Assembly: GCA_964413425.1 (NCBI GenBank)
Contig: CAYPST010000007.1
Location: 12,136-76,135 of the forward strand
Direction of reading: 5' to 3'
From: DATFLS01 sp964413425
GTDB lineage: Bacteria > Fidelibacterota > JAANXI01
DNA length: 64,000 nucleotides
Position 1 is the first letter of the stretch, and each line of letters starts with the position of its first letter. The translations under genes were made by a program, and so were the position numbers. The notes under the pieces were generated by a model. It worked only from the letters and a program-made list of their open reading frames with translations. It had not been told where the DNA came from and did not search any database. Of the stretch, positions 9,245 to 19,869 are shown piece by piece.

Positions 9245-12200
9245 TTAAACCTGATTCGATATTTTAAATCCAGACCATATCGCTGTTCTTGATTTGTTTC
9301 AGTCACCAGATACCAATGATCCGACAGTTCATAATTAATCCGAATCCCCTGTTGGTTTGATTGACCGATGGAAGTGGAGTAAGTTAACGTGAGCCGGGGA
9401 GAAATACTTTTTGCCGCCGTGAAGGTAGGCGTATGTCGCCCGGAGAGCTGGAACAAATTCCCTTCGATTGCAACCCGGTCCAGATCAAAAAGCCGCCCTA
9501 CTCTGTATTCAACCACAGAAGCGATCTTCTCACTTGAGATGCGACTCGCCTGTCTGATGAAAAATTGGCTTAAATTGCCTTCTCCGGAAACCCCGGAAAA
9601 CTGATCTCGCGGACGCCCCACTGCCAGTATTCCCAGAATATCACTCTGGGTAAGCGACTCATTCGTGTGCGGCCTGGTTGCCGGTTTGGAAGCGAACCGG
9701 ACCTGGGGATTTCGTAACGTATTGGTAATATTTAAAACTATTGTATAGTCTATATCATCTACATTTTGATAGGCAGGGATAGTAGTCGTTGCCTGGATAT
9801 CCAGTGTGGGATTCAGTTCCGGACCTCCCGTGAAAAGTACAGTTCCGTTTTCGATTTGAAAATTTCTCCCGACATATTTGATGTATCCCTTTTCTGCCAC
9901 GATTCGTCCGGTAAATCGTGGCTGAAAGAGTGGACCGGTAGATTGCACATCCGCGGTAAAATCGAGTGAGGCCAGGTTATTATTCACTTTGATATTCTTT
10001 AATGCTTGTATGGCAACATTGAGCTGGATATTCTGGAACATCTGTTGTGGCAAGCGAGGCGGTCGTACCGTCCGAGTTCCGATGAAGGATAACGGCTGAA
10101 GGTTGTGAATTGGCTTCGTATAGGTGAAGGAGGCCACAATGATATTTCCGGTAAGTAATGAGGTTTGGCCGGAGGTGGTGGTGATACGGAGTTTGGATGG
10201 AGCGATAGTTATCGCCACCTCCCCCGGACGCGTCAGATCAAATTGTTCACTGTGCACTGTGATATCATATTGCAGTGGTGCGTGAGGTACTATATCAATG
10301 CTTCCTGATATAGTAAGAGGATTCTCATCGATATCGACGTGCATATTGATTAAACGTATTGTAGAGCCGGTGAAATCAGCCCGGAAATGTCCGTTCCGCA
10401 AGTGTTGTTCGAAGTACGGCAAGTCAGATTCAAATCCGGTTATTTCCACCGAGCCCTGTATACTGCTGCCTCCTGGGACGGTTTTCCGGTACGCCATGTC
10501 AGCGCTTAAATCTCCGGATATATTGTAATCTCTTCCGGAAAGGGCTCCCAGGGATTCCAGCGCGAATCCGCGCGCTTGCAGTGATAAAAATATCTCTTCG
10601 CCTATCAACCCCAATGAGAATGTGTCCAGGTCGAAGATGGCCGAGATATTCCCGGTGCCTCGTACGAATGAGGCTGCATTGGATACAAGCAGCGTATCCA
10701 GAACAAACTGCTGGTTACTGTAGTGAGAACGGAAATGAGCCTCAGGAAAAGCCAGCTCTCCGAAGGAGAGATTATCGGCTTGTCCGTTCATTATGAGCGT
10801 TGGTTTTTGTCGTGATCCGGATAACCGGAGGGAAAGGTTGAGCTGGCCTTGAATTTCTCGTGGTGTTTTGAGCATTGTTAAGAACTGTGATAAAGGTATG
10901 CTGGAGACAGAAAGATGACCTTCCAGAGAATCTGTTGCCTCATCATGATACAAATTCACCCGGAAAGGCGCTGTTTCGTTAAAAGATCCCGATATCCCGG
11001 CCTGTAAATATTGACCTCTATCATACTCAAATTTACCATCAAGAGTGATCGAATAATCGTTTATATAGGTGGCAAACTGCCGTATCAGGGTACGTTCATT
11101 TTGAAATTCTATATGCAACTGCCCCCGTGACGTCTGCCATTTCCGGAGTGGATTATTCAAGGCGATATCAGTTCCGCGGAGGCTCCCCTGAATATTCGGG
11201 GCTTCGAGTCCCCCGCTAAGATATACATCCGCATTGAGTCTTCCCGAGTTCGCACGGACAAGGGAGGTGAATTGATTGATTATGGAAATCGGAAAATTAG
11301 CGAGGGAGAAGGCAACAGACGCCGAGTCCCCGGACGATGATGCAGTGGAATCGTTGTTTACGAGTGCAGAGAGTGGCAGTTGGCCTGTGATGGTCATGTT
11401 TCCGCTATCTGCTGCACACGCAAAGTGTCGTAGAGTAATTTGATTCTCTGAGTAGGCAACATTCCAGTCAATCTTCCAATCGAGAGGAGTCGGATTCATT
11501 GTTGGGAGAAGGTATCCCCGGCTGTTCAGAGAGAGTCGATTCTCAATGACTCCGGCCGCCTGGAAATCTGCCGTCAGTGCACCACTGGCAGTGTAGTTCT
11601 CAGGAATATGGTCCTGCAAGATCTGTAAAGGGATATCCAGCATCTGAACAGAGGCTGTGTCTGACTCCCGAGCATAAAAGATACTGATTTCACCGGCGGG
11701 CCGAACATATATCTTTCCTTGAAAATCGGGTTCCAGGGTCCCTTTCCCGGTAATATCGATTGGATAACTCTGATATCTGAATGCAAGTTTCCGAATCTCA
11801 AATTGTTTGCCCTGAAAGATGATCTCTCCGTTGAGTGCTTCCACAGGCGGTTTGGTATCCTGCCATTGGACGTATCCGGAATCAATACGAATCCCGCCGG
11901 TTATACTCGGTCTATCATAGTAACCAGTAATTCGAACAGACGGCGTGATTGTACCATCGACATCCCAGGAGGGAGGAAGAAACGGGTTCAGAAGATCAAT
12001 GGGCCAATTATGCCCGGAAGCCTGAACATCTAGAACATTACTTGAATCGAATGGCAGGAATCCCCTGATTTCTGCAGCAATTGTTCGTGTTCGTGATACA
12101 GCCATCCCTCGTTCCACTGTTATCCCCTCTTTTTGTACCGAATAATCCAGGGATGCCGAATCAATGGACGTAAGACCGAATCGAACTCCCTGCACCGAAA

Positions 12201-14088
12201 GGTTCCCTCCGCCAGTAATCGAATCAGGAGTCATCAGAAGGTTATTTTTTGAATTGACTATTCCCTGCAGGTCATATTTCATCCGGGGAATGACCGCACC
12301 CCACCTGCTCAACGATACATTGGATATATCAAGTGAGCTCTGAAGTGATTTATCGAATTTACTTGATATTCTAAGAAGAATCTTGCCGGATAGGGGGCGA
12401 TCGGTATCCGGTTGTGGAATCGCCGGTTCATCTACTACAAGCTCCGCAGACAGGGAAGGCGAGAATCGGACCTTGCCCGAAACCTGCGCGGGTGTTAACG
12501 AACTGACAGCCAACTCCCCCTCATCCAAGATGAGTGTATCTCCTTGCCATGCGTAAGCCAACTGAATATCTACCGGCAGTTCCATGAATCGATAATTCAG
12601 ATGAGCCTGCATCCTGCCCGATAATTTGATGGGATCGCCCTGATCCCCAATTGTTCCCTGGAATGTTGAAGAGAGTCTCGGAGTGAAGGCGGTGCTGATG
12701 CCGGTATTTATCTCTGAAATATCTGCCAGCTGAAGCGTTCCGGTAAATTCCATTGGCCAGTCACATCTCCCCACCAAAGCAATCCGGTTCACATCAGCCG
12801 GCGTTCGCTGGATGACTTCCAGCCTTATTTCTCCCCCCCGTATGCGGAAATCAGCCAGTACGTGTGATAATTCGTGTACATTATATTGTGGTTTAACGAG
12901 CAGTATCCTCCCCTGTCCCGCAGCTCGGGATAAATTTTCATACGGGATCATGCCTGAAAAGCGGATCTCTACCGGTGTGTCAAGCGGGTAATTCTCCATA
13001 CGAAGCATCTGTTGAACATATTCAGTTGAGGAGAGGAAGGAGACCACATCGAGCCGGATGAATTTCTGCTGCCAATCAAAGGTACCGTGCAGTCGTATTG
13101 TATCCAGTCCGGACGGAAGCTCCGTATAGAATTGCGAGATCTGCAGACTATCGGTGCTCCCTGAAAATTCCGCCCGGAGATTCTGCACTTGTAATGTATC
13201 GAATACAGCACCCGGAGCCTGGACTTTCCCCCGATAGGCTATCTCTGCGGGAGTAATATCCACGCTTCCCTGGAGGGAGAGAGAATCAGTATGCAACTTT
13301 TGCTTCAAGGCTTCCGGTAGAAACACCTTCAGGAAATCGGTGAAGTCCCTGGCAAGGTGAGCCTCTACATCCCCACGAACGGCATTTCCCCCAGCCTGTG
13401 ATTCTATAGAACCGGATGATCGGAGCTTCGAAGTTGGACTCTGTAACATGAGATTCGAGATGGACAAACCCGACGACGAATGCCTGCCATAAACTTCAAG
13501 GGTGGCCTGGTTTATCACCGAAGATTTGTACGCAACAGAATCCAATGACTGAATACTGGTATGGAAAGTGTCACCGACGGCATAGTGAACATCCGTTCCC
13601 TTTAATCGAATATACAGCGGAAGTTCCGGATGAGAATAGGTCAGATTGGCATCAACTACCTGGATGTATCCGAGCTGGAATTTCCATCCTCTGCCTCCTC
13701 CAATCCCTGTCGCAGAAGATTTTTGTCCCGAAAAAGCTTTCAGCATCCGGTTATTGAGCGTAATATCCAGGGACGAAGAGATCAGTGAATCAATTTGGAC
13801 TGTGGTGCGAAAGAGCGGAAAAAGACTATAATTAATTGAGATTCTATTGATATATGCACTTCCGCCGGTTGCATCATCCCGGATACGAATCGTAATTAAA
13901 CTTGCTTTTGACACATAATTGGTTACCAGTTTCTCGATGGCAATCTCATATCCGGTTGCGTCTTCAGCGGCGGTGATGATTTTCGACAATACATAGGATT
14001 TCCCGGACGCGGAATACAACCACAGGATCCCGGCTATGAGTGCAACCAGGACTGCTCCTATTACACTAATTATCATCCGACGCTTCAT
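9241..14088 (-). CDS. tamB: TamB-like inner-membrane-anchored translocation/assembly protein
   Basis: 1615-residue protein of the TamB/DUF490 (AsmA-like) family, bridging the inner membrane and TamA. One N-terminal transmembrane helix (about residues 6-26) is followed by a very long run of amphipathic beta-strands, the beta-taco groove expected to carry lipids across the periplasm. The C-terminal TamB domain (about residues 1290-1615) is recognisable, with LTQSDILGILAVGRP and a final strand ending KYRIRFK. The length is slightly above the E. coli protein (about 1260) but normal for the FCB group. It is translationally coupled to tamA (ATGA overlap). The 117 bp upstream, before cutA, hold no gene and probably carry the promoter. 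Confidence 0.93.
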   Translation of the reverse strand: MKRRMIISVIGAVLVALIAGILWLYSASGKSYVLSKIITAAEDATGYEIAIEKLVTNYVSKASLITIRIRDDATGGSAYINRISINYSLFPLFRTTVQIDSLISSSLDITLNNRMLKAFSGQKSSATGIGGGRGWKFQLGYIQVVDANLTYSHPELPLYIRLKGTDVHYAVGDTFHTSIQSLDSVAYKSSVINQATLEVYGRHSSSGLSISNLMLQSPTSKLRSSGSIESQAGGNAVRGDVEAHLARDFTDFLKVFLPEALKQKLHTDSLSLQGSVDITPAEIAYRGKVQAPGAVFDTLQVQNLRAEFSGSTDSLQISQFYTELPSGLDTIRLHGTFDWQQKFIRLDVVSFLSSTEYVQQMLRMENYPLDTPVEIRFSGMIPYENLSRAAGQGRILLVKPQYNVHELSHVLADFRIRGGEIRLEVIQRTPADVNRIALVGRCDWPMEFTGTLQLADISEINTGISTAFTPRLSSTFQGTIGDQGDPIKLSGRMQAHLNYRFMELPVDIQLAYAWQGDTLILDEGELAVSSLTPAQVSGKVRFSPSLSAELVVDEPAIPQPDTDRPLSGKILLRISSKFDKSLQSSLDISNVSLSRWGAVIPRMKYDLQGIVNSKNNLLMTPDSITGGGNLSVQGVRFGLTSIDSASLDYSVQKEGITVERGMAVSRTRTIAAEIRGFLPFDSSNVLDVQASGHNWPIDLLNPFLPPSWDVDGTITPSVRITGYYDRPSITGGIRIDSGYVQWQDTKPPVEALNGEIIFQGKQFEIRKLAFRYQSYPIDITGKGTLEPDFQGKIYVRPAGEISIFYARESDTASVQMLDIPLQILQDHIPENYTASGALTADFQAAGVIENRLSLNSRGYLLPTMNPTPLDWKIDWNVAYSENQITLRHFACAADSGNMTITGQLPLSALVNNDSTASSSGDSASVAFSLANFPISIINQFTSLVRANSGRLNADVYLSGGLEAPNIQGSLRGTDIALNNPLRKWQTSRGQLHIEFQNERTLIRQFATYINDYSITLDGKFEYDRGQYLQAGISGSFNETAPFRVNLYHDEATDSLEGHLSVSSIPLSQFLTMLKTPREIQGQLNLSLRLSGSRQKPTLIMNGQADNLSFGELAFPEAHFRSHYSNQQFVLDTLLVSNAASFVRGTGNISAIFDLDTFSLGLIGEEIFLSLQARGFALESLGALSGRDYNISGDLSADMAYRKTVPGGSSIQGSVEITGFESDLPYFEQHLRNGHFRADFTGSTIRLINMHVDIDENPLTISGSIDIVPHAPLQYDITVHSEQFDLTRPGEVAITIAPSKLRITTTSGQTSLLTGNIIVASFTYTKPIHNLQPLSFIGTRTVRPPRLPQQMFQNIQLNVAIQALKNIKVNNNLASLDFTADVQSTGPLFQPRFTGRIVAEKGYIKYVGRNFQIENGTVLFTGGPELNPTLDIQATTTIPAYQNVDDIDYTIVLNITNTLRNPQVRFASKPATRPHTNESLTQSDILGILAVGRPRDQFSGVSGEGNLSQFFIRQASRISSEKIASVVEYRVGRLFDLDRVAIEGNLFQLSGRHTPTFTAAKSISPRLTLTYSTSIGQSNQQGIRINYELSDHWYLVTETNQEQRYGLDLKYRIRFK

Positions 14089-14205
14089 GAATTTTCCATC
14101 AGTAGATGCTTGTAACCATTACAATACAGTAACGGAAACGTCCTGTAATTCTGAACGTAAACTGCTACTGCGAGACCAAACGCGTCAAAAAACGCGATCC
14201 CCGGT

Positions 14206-14538
14206 TTAAGGTGATTTGGTTTCCTCGGCCAACCAGTCGAGATACTCTTTGGAGCCCTCCACGATAGGCAACGCGATTATCTCCGGCGTTTCATAGCTAT
14301 GCAGCTTCCGGACTTCTTCGACAATCTGATGAAACACAGACCGACGACTCTTCGCGATGAGAAGCACTTCGGATTCGTGTTCAACGTTCCCTAGCCATTG
14401 AAAGATAGAATTCACCCCAGGCAGAATGTTTCCGCAGGCAATGAGGTGTTGTTGGACCAGCGATTCGGATATTGTCTCGGCTTCCGATGTATCTTTGCAG
14501 GTGATAAATAGTACGATGGGTTGGTAGTCATTTAACAT
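14206..14538 (-). CDS. cutA: CutA1 divalent-cation tolerance protein
   Basis: 110 residues, the normal length for CutA, a small trimeric ferredoxin-like-fold protein related to PII signalling proteins. The family signature is complete: VLFITCKDTSEAETISESLV, then IACGNILPGVNSIFQWLGNV, a strand with EVLLIAKS, and LHSYETPEIIALPI near the C-terminus. It was named for copper tolerance in E. coli, but its true role is still debated. It overlaps the end of the upstream Mth938-like gene by 7 bp, so the two are co-transcribed. A short inverted repeat (CGCG-T-rich loop) lies just downstream and may terminate the transcript. Confidence 0.94.
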   Translation of the reverse strand: MLNDYQPIVLFITCKDTSEAETISESLVQQHLIACGNILPGVNSIFQWLGNVEHESEVLLIAKSRRSVFHQIVEEVRKLHSYETPEIIALPIVEGSKEYLDWLAEETKSP

Positions 14539-14873
14539 GTGAGGTGTAATGCAGCTCCTGTCTGCTCTTTGTTACTGGAATTATAAAGTTCACAGGCTTG
14601 ATTCGTCCTGGTAGCGACAAACTCGACGCCCTGTTCACGCAGCCATTGCCGGGTAGATTCCGGGACGTTCACTCTCCCGTACTTTCCTGTCCCGATAATG
14701 AGTTTTGAGGGCAGGTTGGGCAGGTAACTTTCCAGGTCCGCAGGAATTAAAAAATGCCCGGACTCCCGCCACCAATTATCGATGAGAGTCTGAGGGTGCA
14801 TGATCACATCGTTTGTATATACCGTCCCATCGATTTCAATGCGTTTGAATCGATAAGAATCGATGTGTGCCAC
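14532..14873 (-). CDS. Mth938-like (DUF498) domain protein
   Basis: 113 residues forming a single Mth938/NDUFAF3-like domain. The recognisable core is TLIDNWWRESGHFLIPADLE, then SKLIIGTGKYGRVNVPEST and GVEFVATRTNQACELYN, matching the family's pattern of a central GTG loop and a C-terminal helix with the cysteine-containing ACELYN motif. Mitochondrial relatives assist complex I assembly; bacterial members have no established role. The start is a GTG with an AAGGAG Shine-Dalgarno sequence about 11 bases upstream; an ATG just upstream is out of frame. It overlaps cutA by 7 bp, forming a pair. Confidence 0.85.
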   Translation of the reverse strand: MAHIDSYRFKRIEIDGTVYTNDVIMHPQTLIDNWWRESGHFLIPADLESYLPNLPSKLIIGTGKYGRVNVPESTRQWLREQGVEFVATRTNQACELYNSSNKEQTGAALHLTC

Positions 14874-14949
14874 GGTTCATGCAGCTCCTTCCACTCTCAT
14901 TTTCCCGGCGAACTGTACAGGCGCTGATCCTGAAATCAGCTCCATTGCC

Positions 14950-15171
14950 CTATTCTCGCTGGGACCAGTTTTGCGGCAGAATAAAAATGATAGCACACAC
15001 CACAGCATCGGCAATTAAGATGGTGCCGATAAATGCGAAGTGTCCGGTGCGGCCCCAGAAGAAATCAAGAGAATTAGTGCCATAGATAAACATTATCAGC
15101 ACAAAGGCCAGGAGATTCAGGAAAAACATCGCCGCACTCAGCGCCTGCATTGCCCATTGGGTACGATTCAT
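14950..15171 (-). CDS. Small two-helix membrane protein, unknown function
   Basis: 73 residues with two predicted transmembrane helices (about residues 9-30 and 44-66) joined by a short loop containing TNSLDFFWGRTGH, and a short charged C-terminus. No family is recognised. It begins with ATG and lies between carB (downstream, 139 bp gap) and the Mth938-like gene, all on the minus strand. The hydrophobic pattern and lack of a competing gene support it as real, but conservation was not checked. Confidence 0.6.
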   Translation of the reverse strand: MNRTQWAMQALSAAMFFLNLLAFVLIMFIYGTNSLDFFWGRTGHFAFIGTILIADAVVCAIIFILPQNWSQRE

Positions 15172-15311
15172 ACCGGTACTTTCTGGTTTTCCTCATATTC
15201 TGTCAAATTTAATATACGAATCCTGGCCACTTCTGAAAACGCAAAATCATCATTGGAAGAACAGGAAATCGAATAATAATGGTGGAAACGGATCGCGTCT
15301 GGCAGGACACC

Positions 15312-18300
15312 TCAGGTGTGGACAAGGTCTTGTTGATAATGTTCCTGCAGGGAGCGGACGACACGTTTATCATTCCGGCGGAGAGCACGCACCGAGGCTT
15401 GCGCTCCGGAGAGCGTGGTAATGGTCAGGATACCCTTTCGTATGGCGGCTTTCCCGATAGCTTCTTCATCATAACGCGATTGCGGACCGAGCGGCGTGTT
15501 GATCACCAGGGTGATTTCGCCGTTCTTAATGCCATCGACCACATTGGGCCTTCCCTCTCCTACTTTGTAGATGGTTTCCGCCTGAATTCCATTGCGGCGA
15601 AGTGCCCGTGCGGTGCCGGAGGTCGCGATGATGTCAAAACCCATCTCGCGAAAATCTCGAGCGACTGGAATTATCCCCAGTTTGTCATTGTCATTGACGG
15701 AAACAAAGACTTTGCCGGACGCAGGCAGTGAGTTACCTGCAGCAATAACCGCGCGGGCGAACGAATCGGCAAAGGTGCCGGAAATCGCCATGGCTTCCCC
15801 GGTGGATTTCATCTCCGGCCCCAGATAGACGCGTTCATTCGGAAACTTGTTGAATGGTAACACTGCTTCCTTCACTGAGACCCGGTTACCGGAATCCCAG
15901 GAGGCCAGATGAAAGTCGCGCAATTTCTTCCCCGCTGCCAGCTGCGCAGCGATTTTGGCCAGCGGAATATTGGTGGCTTTGCTCACGAACGGCACAGTCC
16001 GGCTGGCCCGCGGATTTGCTTCCAGTATATACACCTGGCCATCCTTATAGGCAAATTGCAGGTTCACCAGGCCCACCACTTCTAATTTCAAGGCAATTTG
16101 TCGGGTGATTTCGGTGATTTCTTCCAGAGCCCGGGAAGTAATCATGTAGGGCGGTAATACACAGGCGGAATCGCCCGAGTGAATGCCCGCCTCTTCAATA
16201 TGCTGCATAATGCCGCCGATATGCACCGCTTCGCCGTCAGAGAGCCCGTCAACATCAAATTCGAAGGCATCCTCAAGAAACGCATCGATATAGATGGGAT
16301 GCTCGGCAGTCACATCGGAGGCTCGTGACAGATAATCCACCAGCTGATCGGTGGAGTACACGATTTCCATCGCCCTGCCGCCCAGCACGTAACTGGGCCG
16401 GACTAACACCGGATAGCCGATATTTTCGGCGACCTGAATCACTTCTTCCAGGGTTTTTCCGGTGCCGTAATCAGGCCGGGCCACACCGATCTCATCCAAT
16501 AATTTCCCGAATTTTTCTCGATCCTCGGCCAGATCAATATGCCTGGGTGACGTCCCGGCAATCGGTACACCGGCATCCTGCAGGGCATTTGCAATTTTTA
16601 GCGGCGTCTGGCCACCAAACTGCACCAGAACTCCATCGGGCTGTTCCAGCTCCACAATGTTCATGACATCTTCGAAGGTAATGGGTTCAAAATACAGCCT
16701 GTCAGCCAGATCGTAATCGGTGGAGACCGTTTCGGGATTACAGTTCACCATAATGGTTTTGTTCCCCATCTCCCGCAAACCAAACACCGCCTGAACGCAG
16801 CAGTAATCAAACTCGATACCCTGGCCGATACGGTTCGGGCCACCGCCCAAAATCATGTAGGTATTGCTACCGAGAGGTTCGACTTCATTCTCCTCTTCAA
16901 AGGTTGAATAGCAGTATGGTGTTTTTGCAGAAAACTCCGCTGCGCAAGTATCGACCACCTTGTAGGTAGTGCGCAGATCATATTTCAAGCGCAGTGCCCT
17001 GACATCAGATTCAGATTCACCAGTTTTGCGAGCAATCTGCCTATCCGAGAAACCGTTCTGTTTCAGAAATTTGAAGTGCTCGGGACCGAGATTATCCGGG
17101 ATCTCAATAGTCGCCAGCTGCTGAATATGCCGCAGGAACCAGGGATCAATTTTGGTGAGATTGTAGACTTCCTCTACACTCTTTCCTTCCTGAAACGCAT
17201 GCCAGATTTTCAACAATCGGAATGCCGTGGGGAACCGGAGCTTGGTCATATCCAGATATCGTTTTCTCGATATCCCGGATTCCAGTTCTTCGCTCTCTTC
17301 ATTTTCGGAGGGCTTTTTGGGCTCCAGACCGTCCAGGCCCACTTCCAGAGAACGGAATGCTTTCTGCAGAGATTCCCGGAATGTCCGCCCGATCGCCATG
17401 ACTTCTCCCACCGACTGCATCTGCACTCCAAGATGGCCTGATGCGGAAGGAAATTTTTCAAAGTCGAATCTGGGGACTTTGGTGACAACATAATCGATGG
17501 TCGGCTCAAAGGCTGCCAGAGTCTGTCCAGTGATATCGTTGGGCAATTCATCCAGCGTATATCCCACTGCCAGCTTGGCAGCTACCTTGGCAATGGGAAA
17601 ACCGGTTGCTTTCGAGGCCAGTGCCGAAGAGCGGCTCACCCGGGGATTCATCTCGATAATCACCATCCGTCCGGACTCCGGATCGACAGCGAACTGCACA
17701 TTCGATCCGCCTGTTTCAACGCCAATAGTCCGAATACACAGAAGTGCCCAGTCCCGCATCTGCTGATACTCTCGATCCGTTAAGGTCATGGCAGGTGCGA
17801 CGGTGACTGAATCGCCGGTATGGACTCCCATGGGATCGACATTCTCAATGGAGCAGACGATGATCGCATTATCCGCTTTATCCCGGATAACCTCCAGTTC
17901 GTATTCCTTCCACCCCACCAGGTTTTCTTCTATCAGTACTTCTGTGATAGGACTCTGGGATAATCCGGAATCCACCAGATCCTCGAATTCTTCGGCGTTA
18001 TAGGCGATGGATCCGCCAGTGCCTCCCAGAGTGTAGGACGGACGGATAATCACCGGGAACTGCATCGAGGTAAGCAAGTCTTTCGCTTCCGCCATGGACC
18101 CGACAAATCCGCCCTGGGCCGTATCAATTCCCGCAGCATCCATGGCATCTTTGAAGCGTTCCCGGTCCTCGGCTTTCTCAATGGCGGAAATCTGCGCCCC
18201 AATGAGCTCGACACCATATTTATCCAGGATGCCCTGATTCTGCAGATCAACCGCCAGGTTCAAGGCCGTTTGTCCTCCAACGGTTGGCAAAATGGCATCC

Positions 18301-18548
18301 GGACGCTCCTTCTCGATGATATCAGTGACGTAATCTACGGTCAGTGGTTCAATGTACACCGCATCGGCTAAGTCCGGATCGGTCATAATGGTCGCCGGAT
18401 TGGAATTCACCAGGATGATCCGGTACTGCTCATCTCGCAGCGCCCGGATCGCCTGGGTGCCGGAATAGTCAAATTCACAGGCCTGTCCGATTACTATGGG
18501 ACCGGCTCCAATAATTAGAATGGAATCAAGATCTGTTCGTTTTGGCAT
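15312..18548 (-). CDS. carB: Carbamoyl-phosphate synthase large subunit
   Basis: 1078 residues, the standard length. It makes carbamoyl phosphate from bicarbonate, ammonia (delivered by CarA) and two ATP, feeding pyrimidine and arginine synthesis. It has two homologous ATP-grasp halves. The first opens with LIIGAGPIVIGQACEFDYSG and contains IIRPSYTLGGTGGSIAYN; the second opens with ILGGGPNRIGQGIEFDYCC and contains VLVRPSYVLGGRAMEIVYS. Between them lies the helical oligomerisation domain. The C-terminal MGS-like allosteric domain (about residues 935-1078, ending near TTLSGAQASVRALRR) normally binds UMP or IMP. It starts one base after the carA stop, so the two subunits are co-translated. The long antisense reading frames here are artefacts of codon bias. 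Confidence 0.98.
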   Translation of the reverse strand: MPKRTDLDSILIIGAGPIVIGQACEFDYSGTQAIRALRDEQYRIILVNSNPATIMTDPDLADAVYIEPLTVDYVTDIIEKERPDAILPTVGGQTALNLAVDLQNQGILDKYGVELIGAQISAIEKAEDRERFKDAMDAAGIDTAQGGFVGSMAEAKDLLTSMQFPVIIRPSYTLGGTGGSIAYNAEEFEDLVDSGLSQSPITEVLIEENLVGWKEYELEVIRDKADNAIIVCSIENVDPMGVHTGDSVTVAPAMTLTDREYQQMRDWALLCIRTIGVETGGSNVQFAVDPESGRMVIIEMNPRVSRSSALASKATGFPIAKVAAKLAVGYTLDELPNDITGQTLAAFEPTIDYVVTKVPRFDFEKFPSASGHLGVQMQSVGEVMAIGRTFRESLQKAFRSLEVGLDGLEPKKPSENEESEELESGISRKRYLDMTKLRFPTAFRLLKIWHAFQEGKSVEEVYNLTKIDPWFLRHIQQLATIEIPDNLGPEHFKFLKQNGFSDRQIARKTGESESDVRALRLKYDLRTTYKVVDTCAAEFSAKTPYCYSTFEEENEVEPLGSNTYMILGGGPNRIGQGIEFDYCCVQAVFGLREMGNKTIMVNCNPETVSTDYDLADRLYFEPITFEDVMNIVELEQPDGVLVQFGGQTPLKIANALQDAGVPIAGTSPRHIDLAEDREKFGKLLDEIGVARPDYGTGKTLEEVIQVAENIGYPVLVRPSYVLGGRAMEIVYSTDQLVDYLSRASDVTAEHPIYIDAFLEDAFEFDVDGLSDGEAVHIGGIMQHIEEAGIHSGDSACVLPPYMITSRALEEITEITRQIALKLEVVGLVNLQFAYKDGQVYILEANPRASRTVPFVSKATNIPLAKIAAQLAAGKKLRDFHLASWDSGNRVSVKEAVLPFNKFPNERVYLGPEMKSTGEAMAISGTFADSFARAVIAAGNSLPASGKVFVSVNDNDKLGIIPVARDFREMGFDIIATSGTARALRRNGIQAETIYKVGEGRPNVVDGIKNGEITLVINTPLGPQSRYDEEAIGKAAIRKGILTITTLSGAQASVRALRRNDKRVVRSLQEHYQQDLVHT

Positions 18549-19679
18549 TTAATTCGAATGGTCTCTCATGAGTTCAATGAATTCATCAAACAGGTATCGG
18601 GAATCATGCGGGCCCGGGCTGGCCTCCGGATGATATTGCACGGAAAATGCCGGGATATCCTTGCAATAGAGCCCTTCCACTGTGTTATCGTTCAGATTCA
18701 TGTGAGTAATTTCAATGTTGGAAGGGACACTGGCGTCATCAACGGCAAATCCATGATTTTGACTGGTGATTTCAACCTTGCCGGTCCGCATATTCCTTAC
18801 CGGGTGATTGATACCCCGATGCCCGAATTTTAGCTTAAATGTTCTGGAGCCCACCGCATGGGCCAGAAGCTGATGGCCCAGACAGATACCAAATATCGGT
18901 TTCTTTCCAAGGAGTCGTTCAAGGGTCTTAATCGCATAGGTTACTGCTGCCGGATCTCCGGGACCATTCGAGAGGAATATCCCGTCTGGATCCATGGCAA
19001 GAATTTCCTCCGGGTTGACATCCGCCGGGAAGATGGTAATGTCGCAATGACGCTGAGTGAGCAGGCGCAGTATATTATGCTTTATCCCGTAATCGATCGC
19101 AGCCACCCGCCATTCCGGGCGAGAATCCGAACCGCCGTTCGAGACCATACCCGGTGAATCCCAGCGATGTTTCTGGCGGCAGGTCACCTCCATACAGAGA
19201 TCCAATCCCTTCATACCTGGCGCTCGATTCAACTTCTCCCGAAGGCTCTCGAGATCGAAATCGTCGGTAGAGATGATCCCGTTCATTGCGCCCTCTTCAC
19301 GAATATGCCGCACCAGTGCACGGGTATCGACCCCCTGGATTCCGACCACATCATACTCTCGTAGATAGTCACCGATACTCATCGTCGCCCGCTGGTTTGA
19401 TGGGATCACGGTTTCTTCCCGAATCACAAAACCGGCCACCTGAATTCCCCCGGATTCGATATCGTCGGGATTCACACCATAGTTCCCGATATGCGGGGTC
19501 GTCATGGTCACAATTTGTTTATGGTAGGATGGATCGGTTAAGATTTCCTGATATCCGCTCATGCCGGTGTTAAAGCAGACTTCACCGATAGCCTCCCCTC
19601 GGGCACCGAAGGCCTGTCCCCGGAAAATTCGTCCGTCATCCAACAGCAGTATGGCTGGTTCGTACTCCAGAGATGCCAT
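18549..19679 (-). CDS. carA: Carbamoyl-phosphate synthase small (glutaminase) subunit
   Basis: 376 residues. It hydrolyses glutamine and channels ammonia to CarB. The N-terminal CPSase small domain shows GEVCFNTGMSGYQEILTDPS. The C-terminal class I glutamine amidotransferase domain has the nucleophile elbow PIFGICLGHQLLAHAVG (catalytic Cys in GICLGHQ) and the catalytic His-Glu pair in SVQYHPEASPGPHD. The gene lies immediately upstream of carB in the order carA-carB. The 190 bp between it and greA contain no gene; a TATAGT hexamer near 19715 could be a -10 box, but no convincing -35 partner was found. Confidence 0.98.
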   Translation of the reverse strand: MASLEYEPAILLLDDGRIFRGQAFGARGEAIGEVCFNTGMSGYQEILTDPSYHKQIVTMTTPHIGNYGVNPDDIESGGIQVAGFVIREETVIPSNQRATMSIGDYLREYDVVGIQGVDTRALVRHIREEGAMNGIISTDDFDLESLREKLNRAPGMKGLDLCMEVTCRQKHRWDSPGMVSNGGSDSRPEWRVAAIDYGIKHNILRLLTQRHCDITIFPADVNPEEILAMDPDGIFLSNGPGDPAAVTYAIKTLERLLGKKPIFGICLGHQLLAHAVGSRTFKLKFGHRGINHPVRNMRTGKVEITSQNHGFAVDDASVPSNIEITHMNLNDNTVEGLYCKDIPAFSVQYHPEASPGPHDSRYLFDEFIELMRDHSN

Positions 19680-19869
19680 GTTCGTTTCTCTTTATTTTTT
19701 CCATTCCGGTAAACTATAAAAACTTCATCTCACCGACAACCGGAATTCCGGCCCATCGTGACGGTCTTCCAATCGCTTCCGCATTGTGATTTTTCGTCGA
19801 TGCTTTATCCGAATATTCCAGAAAAAATCCAGCCTGTCTGGTGCGGATAAACTTCACTCCAGCAGCGCT

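Noticed and set aside
15279..17766. Several long plus-strand frames opposite carB.
   Set aside because: They are antisense shadows of a strongly conserved, codon-biased gene; no ribosome sites or protein-like domains.
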